43,845 bases of DNA. It comes from Planctomycetota bacterium. Lineage in GTDB: Bacteria; Planctomycetota; Planctomycetia; Planctomycetales; Planctomycetaceae. Within the stretch, counting starts at the first letter, position 1, and each line of letters begins with the position of its first letter. Below, piece after piece: positions 42,795 through 43,845 of this stretch. Under the pieces are notes generated by a model. That model saw nothing but the letters and a program-made list of their open reading frames with translations, made no database searches and was not told the origin of the DNA. The stretch spans positions 1-43,845 of the forward strand of contig JAQCEJ010000039.1 in NCBI GenBank assembly GCA_027618475.1, written 5' to 3'. A program made the translations under genes and the position numbers.

Positions 42795-43845
42795 ATGTCT
42801 ACCGTCTTAATTGTCGATGACGAACCAGCCATTTGTTGGGCACTCGAACAAGCCTTGACCGATCACGGCCATCGCGTGTTGACGGCTCCCAATGGGGAAG
42901 ATGCGCTCATCATGGCCGAACAGACGAAGCCCGACGTTGTATTGATGGATGTTCGCCTGCCGGGTCACGACGGTTTGACGGTGATGAAAGAACTCCAGCA
43001 AAAATTCGCCGAGACCCCGGTTATTGTGATGACGGCATTCGGCAATCTCGAAACGGCCGTCGACGCCGTCAGTCACGGTGCGTTCGAGTACCTGACGAAG
43101 CCGTTCGATCTCGACGCTGCGGTCGAAATCATCCGCCGGGCGCTTGCACCGATTCACTCCATGGAAACAAGGGGGACAGACACCACGACGGATGATGCGA
43201 ATCGAGGATTTCTCCTCGGCGTTTCCAAACCGATGCAAACGATCTTCCGTCAGATCGCCCTTGTCGCCGAACGCGATATTCCGGTGCTGATCACGGGAGA
43301 AAGCGGCACGGGTAAAGAATTGATTGCAACGGCGATTCACCGCTACGGAAAGCGGTCTGCCGGCCCGTTTGTCCCCATTTGCGTTCCCGCCATGAGCGAG
43401 AATCTTATCGAAAGCGAATTGTTCGGTCATGTCCGTGGCGCTTTCACCGGTGCCGAGACGGAGCGGACCGGCCTGCTGAATTTGTCGCATGGTGGAACGG
43501 CGTTTTTCGATGAAATGGGAGACATGACGCTTGCGACTCAGGTGAAGTTGTTACGCGTGCTCGAAACAAAGTCCGTGTTCCCCGTCGGGTCGAATTTGTC
43601 GATGACGACCGATTTTCGTCTCGTTGCCGCCACAAATCGCGACGTGGAAGAAATGGTCGCCGCCGGTGAATTGCGAGAAGATCTTTATTACCGGCTGAAC
43701 GTTTTTCGCATCGAAGTCCCGCCGCTTCGAGAACGGCGGGAAGACATACCGGTGCTTGCACGGCATTTTCTCAATCTGGCGGGAGTGGCCGAGCGTTTCG
43801 CGATTTCCGACGCGGCAATGGAGAAACTGTTGTTGCAGCCGTGGC
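42795..43845 (+). CDS. NtrC-family sigma-54-dependent response regulator (truncated by window end)
   Basis: The first 350 residues are present. The receiver domain has the acidic pocket at Asp8-Asp9, phospho-acceptor Asp52 in LMDVRLPG, Thr80 and Lys102 in LTKPF. The AAA+ domain has Walker A GESGTGKE at 168-175, the sigma-54 contact loop GAFTGA at 215-220, Walker B AFFDEMGD and the arginine-rich RLNVFRIEVPPLRERREDI segment. The C-terminal DNA-binding Fis-type domain must lie beyond the window. An intact GAFTGA shows that it can activate sigma-54 RNA polymerase. It surely pairs with the histidine kinase just upstream. ATG 42795 opens the receiver directly. Confidence 0.95.
   Translation, partial: MSTVLIVDDEPAICWALEQALTDHGHRVLTAPNGEDALIMAEQTKPDVVLMDVRLPGHDGLTVMKELQQKFAETPVIVMTAFGNLETAVDAVSHGAFEYLTKPFDLDAAVEIIRRALAPIHSMETRGTDTTTDDANRGFLLGVSKPMQTIFRQIALVAERDIPVLITGESGTGKELIATAIHRYGKRSAGPFVPICVPAMSENLIESELFGHVRGAFTGAETERTGLLNLSHGGTAFFDEMGDMTLATQVKLLRVLETKSVFPVGSNLSMTTDFRLVAATNRDVEEMVAAGELREDLYYRLNVFRIEVPPLRERREDIPVLARHFLNLAGVAERFAISDAAMEKLLLQPW

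Noticed and set aside
1-43845. tRNA, rRNA or CRISPR array
   Set aside because: No cloverleaf-like sequence, rRNA motif or regularly spaced direct repeats were seen in the intergenic regions, which are mostly short.

Overview
The window is chromosomal DNA from a planctomycete (phylum Planctomycetota). The diagnostic content is three DUF1501 proteins, two large PSCyt1/DUF1549/DUF1553 proteins, a PVC-type dehydrogenase/HEAT/cytochrome c protein and a DUF1559 prepilin-like protein with a C-terminal H-x9-DG motif. These families are expanded in that phylum. All identifications come from reading the sequence and from family knowledge; no search was run.

Layout. 1-5.8 kb: the end of a small inverted-repeat element, then a leader region, cimA (citramalate synthase), valS and a bifunctional-nuclease-domain gene, all on +. 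5.8-12.3 kb (-): a DapA-like lyase, a DUF1501 protein, a four-helix-bundle gene flanked by purine-rich repeats, and a PSCyt1/DUF1549/DUF1553 protein. 12.5 kb: a 170-bp MITE-like element with a 9-bp target duplication. 12.7-18 kb (+): a GT39-like membrane glycosyltransferase and a giant AsmA-like protein. 18-24.6 kb: a small membrane protein, a lone DUF1501 gene (+), and a second DUF1553/DUF1501 operon (-). 24.8-29.8 kb: a phosphonate catabolism island. 29.9-36.7 kb (-): esterase, di-heme peroxidase, APC permease, sterol-desaturase-like protein and two methyltransferases, tightly packed. 36.9-40 kb (+): the dehydrogenase/HEAT/cytochrome c protein. 40-43.8 kb: the DUF1559 protein, then a histidine kinase and an NtrC-type regulator cut by the window end.

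How the parts work together. The clearest regulatory find is a ribosome-mediated attenuator in front of cimA: a consensus promoter, a 38-codon reading frame with seven Ile codons, an 11-bp antiterminator and a competing intrinsic terminator. It fits citramalate synthase as the entry enzyme of threonine-independent isoleucine synthesis. The phosphonate island has a FAD-dependent amine oxidoreductase, a phosphonoacetaldehyde hydrolase (phnX), a PhnZ/TmpB-type HD oxygenase with all expected ligands, an alcohol dehydrogenase and a DUF5690 transporter. It has no phnW transaminase and no 2-oxoglutarate hydroxylase, so the FAD enzyme probably makes the aldehyde. The DUF1501 and DUF1553 gene sets look like paired exported proteins of the usual planctomycete type, with unknown substrates.

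Non-coding structure includes the MITE and a second partial copy, a 90-bp two-copy repeat that looks coding-derived, nested GC palindromes after cimA, the repeats around the four-helix-bundle gene, and two strong stem-loops before the two-component system. No tRNA, rRNA, CRISPR array or transposase gene was seen.
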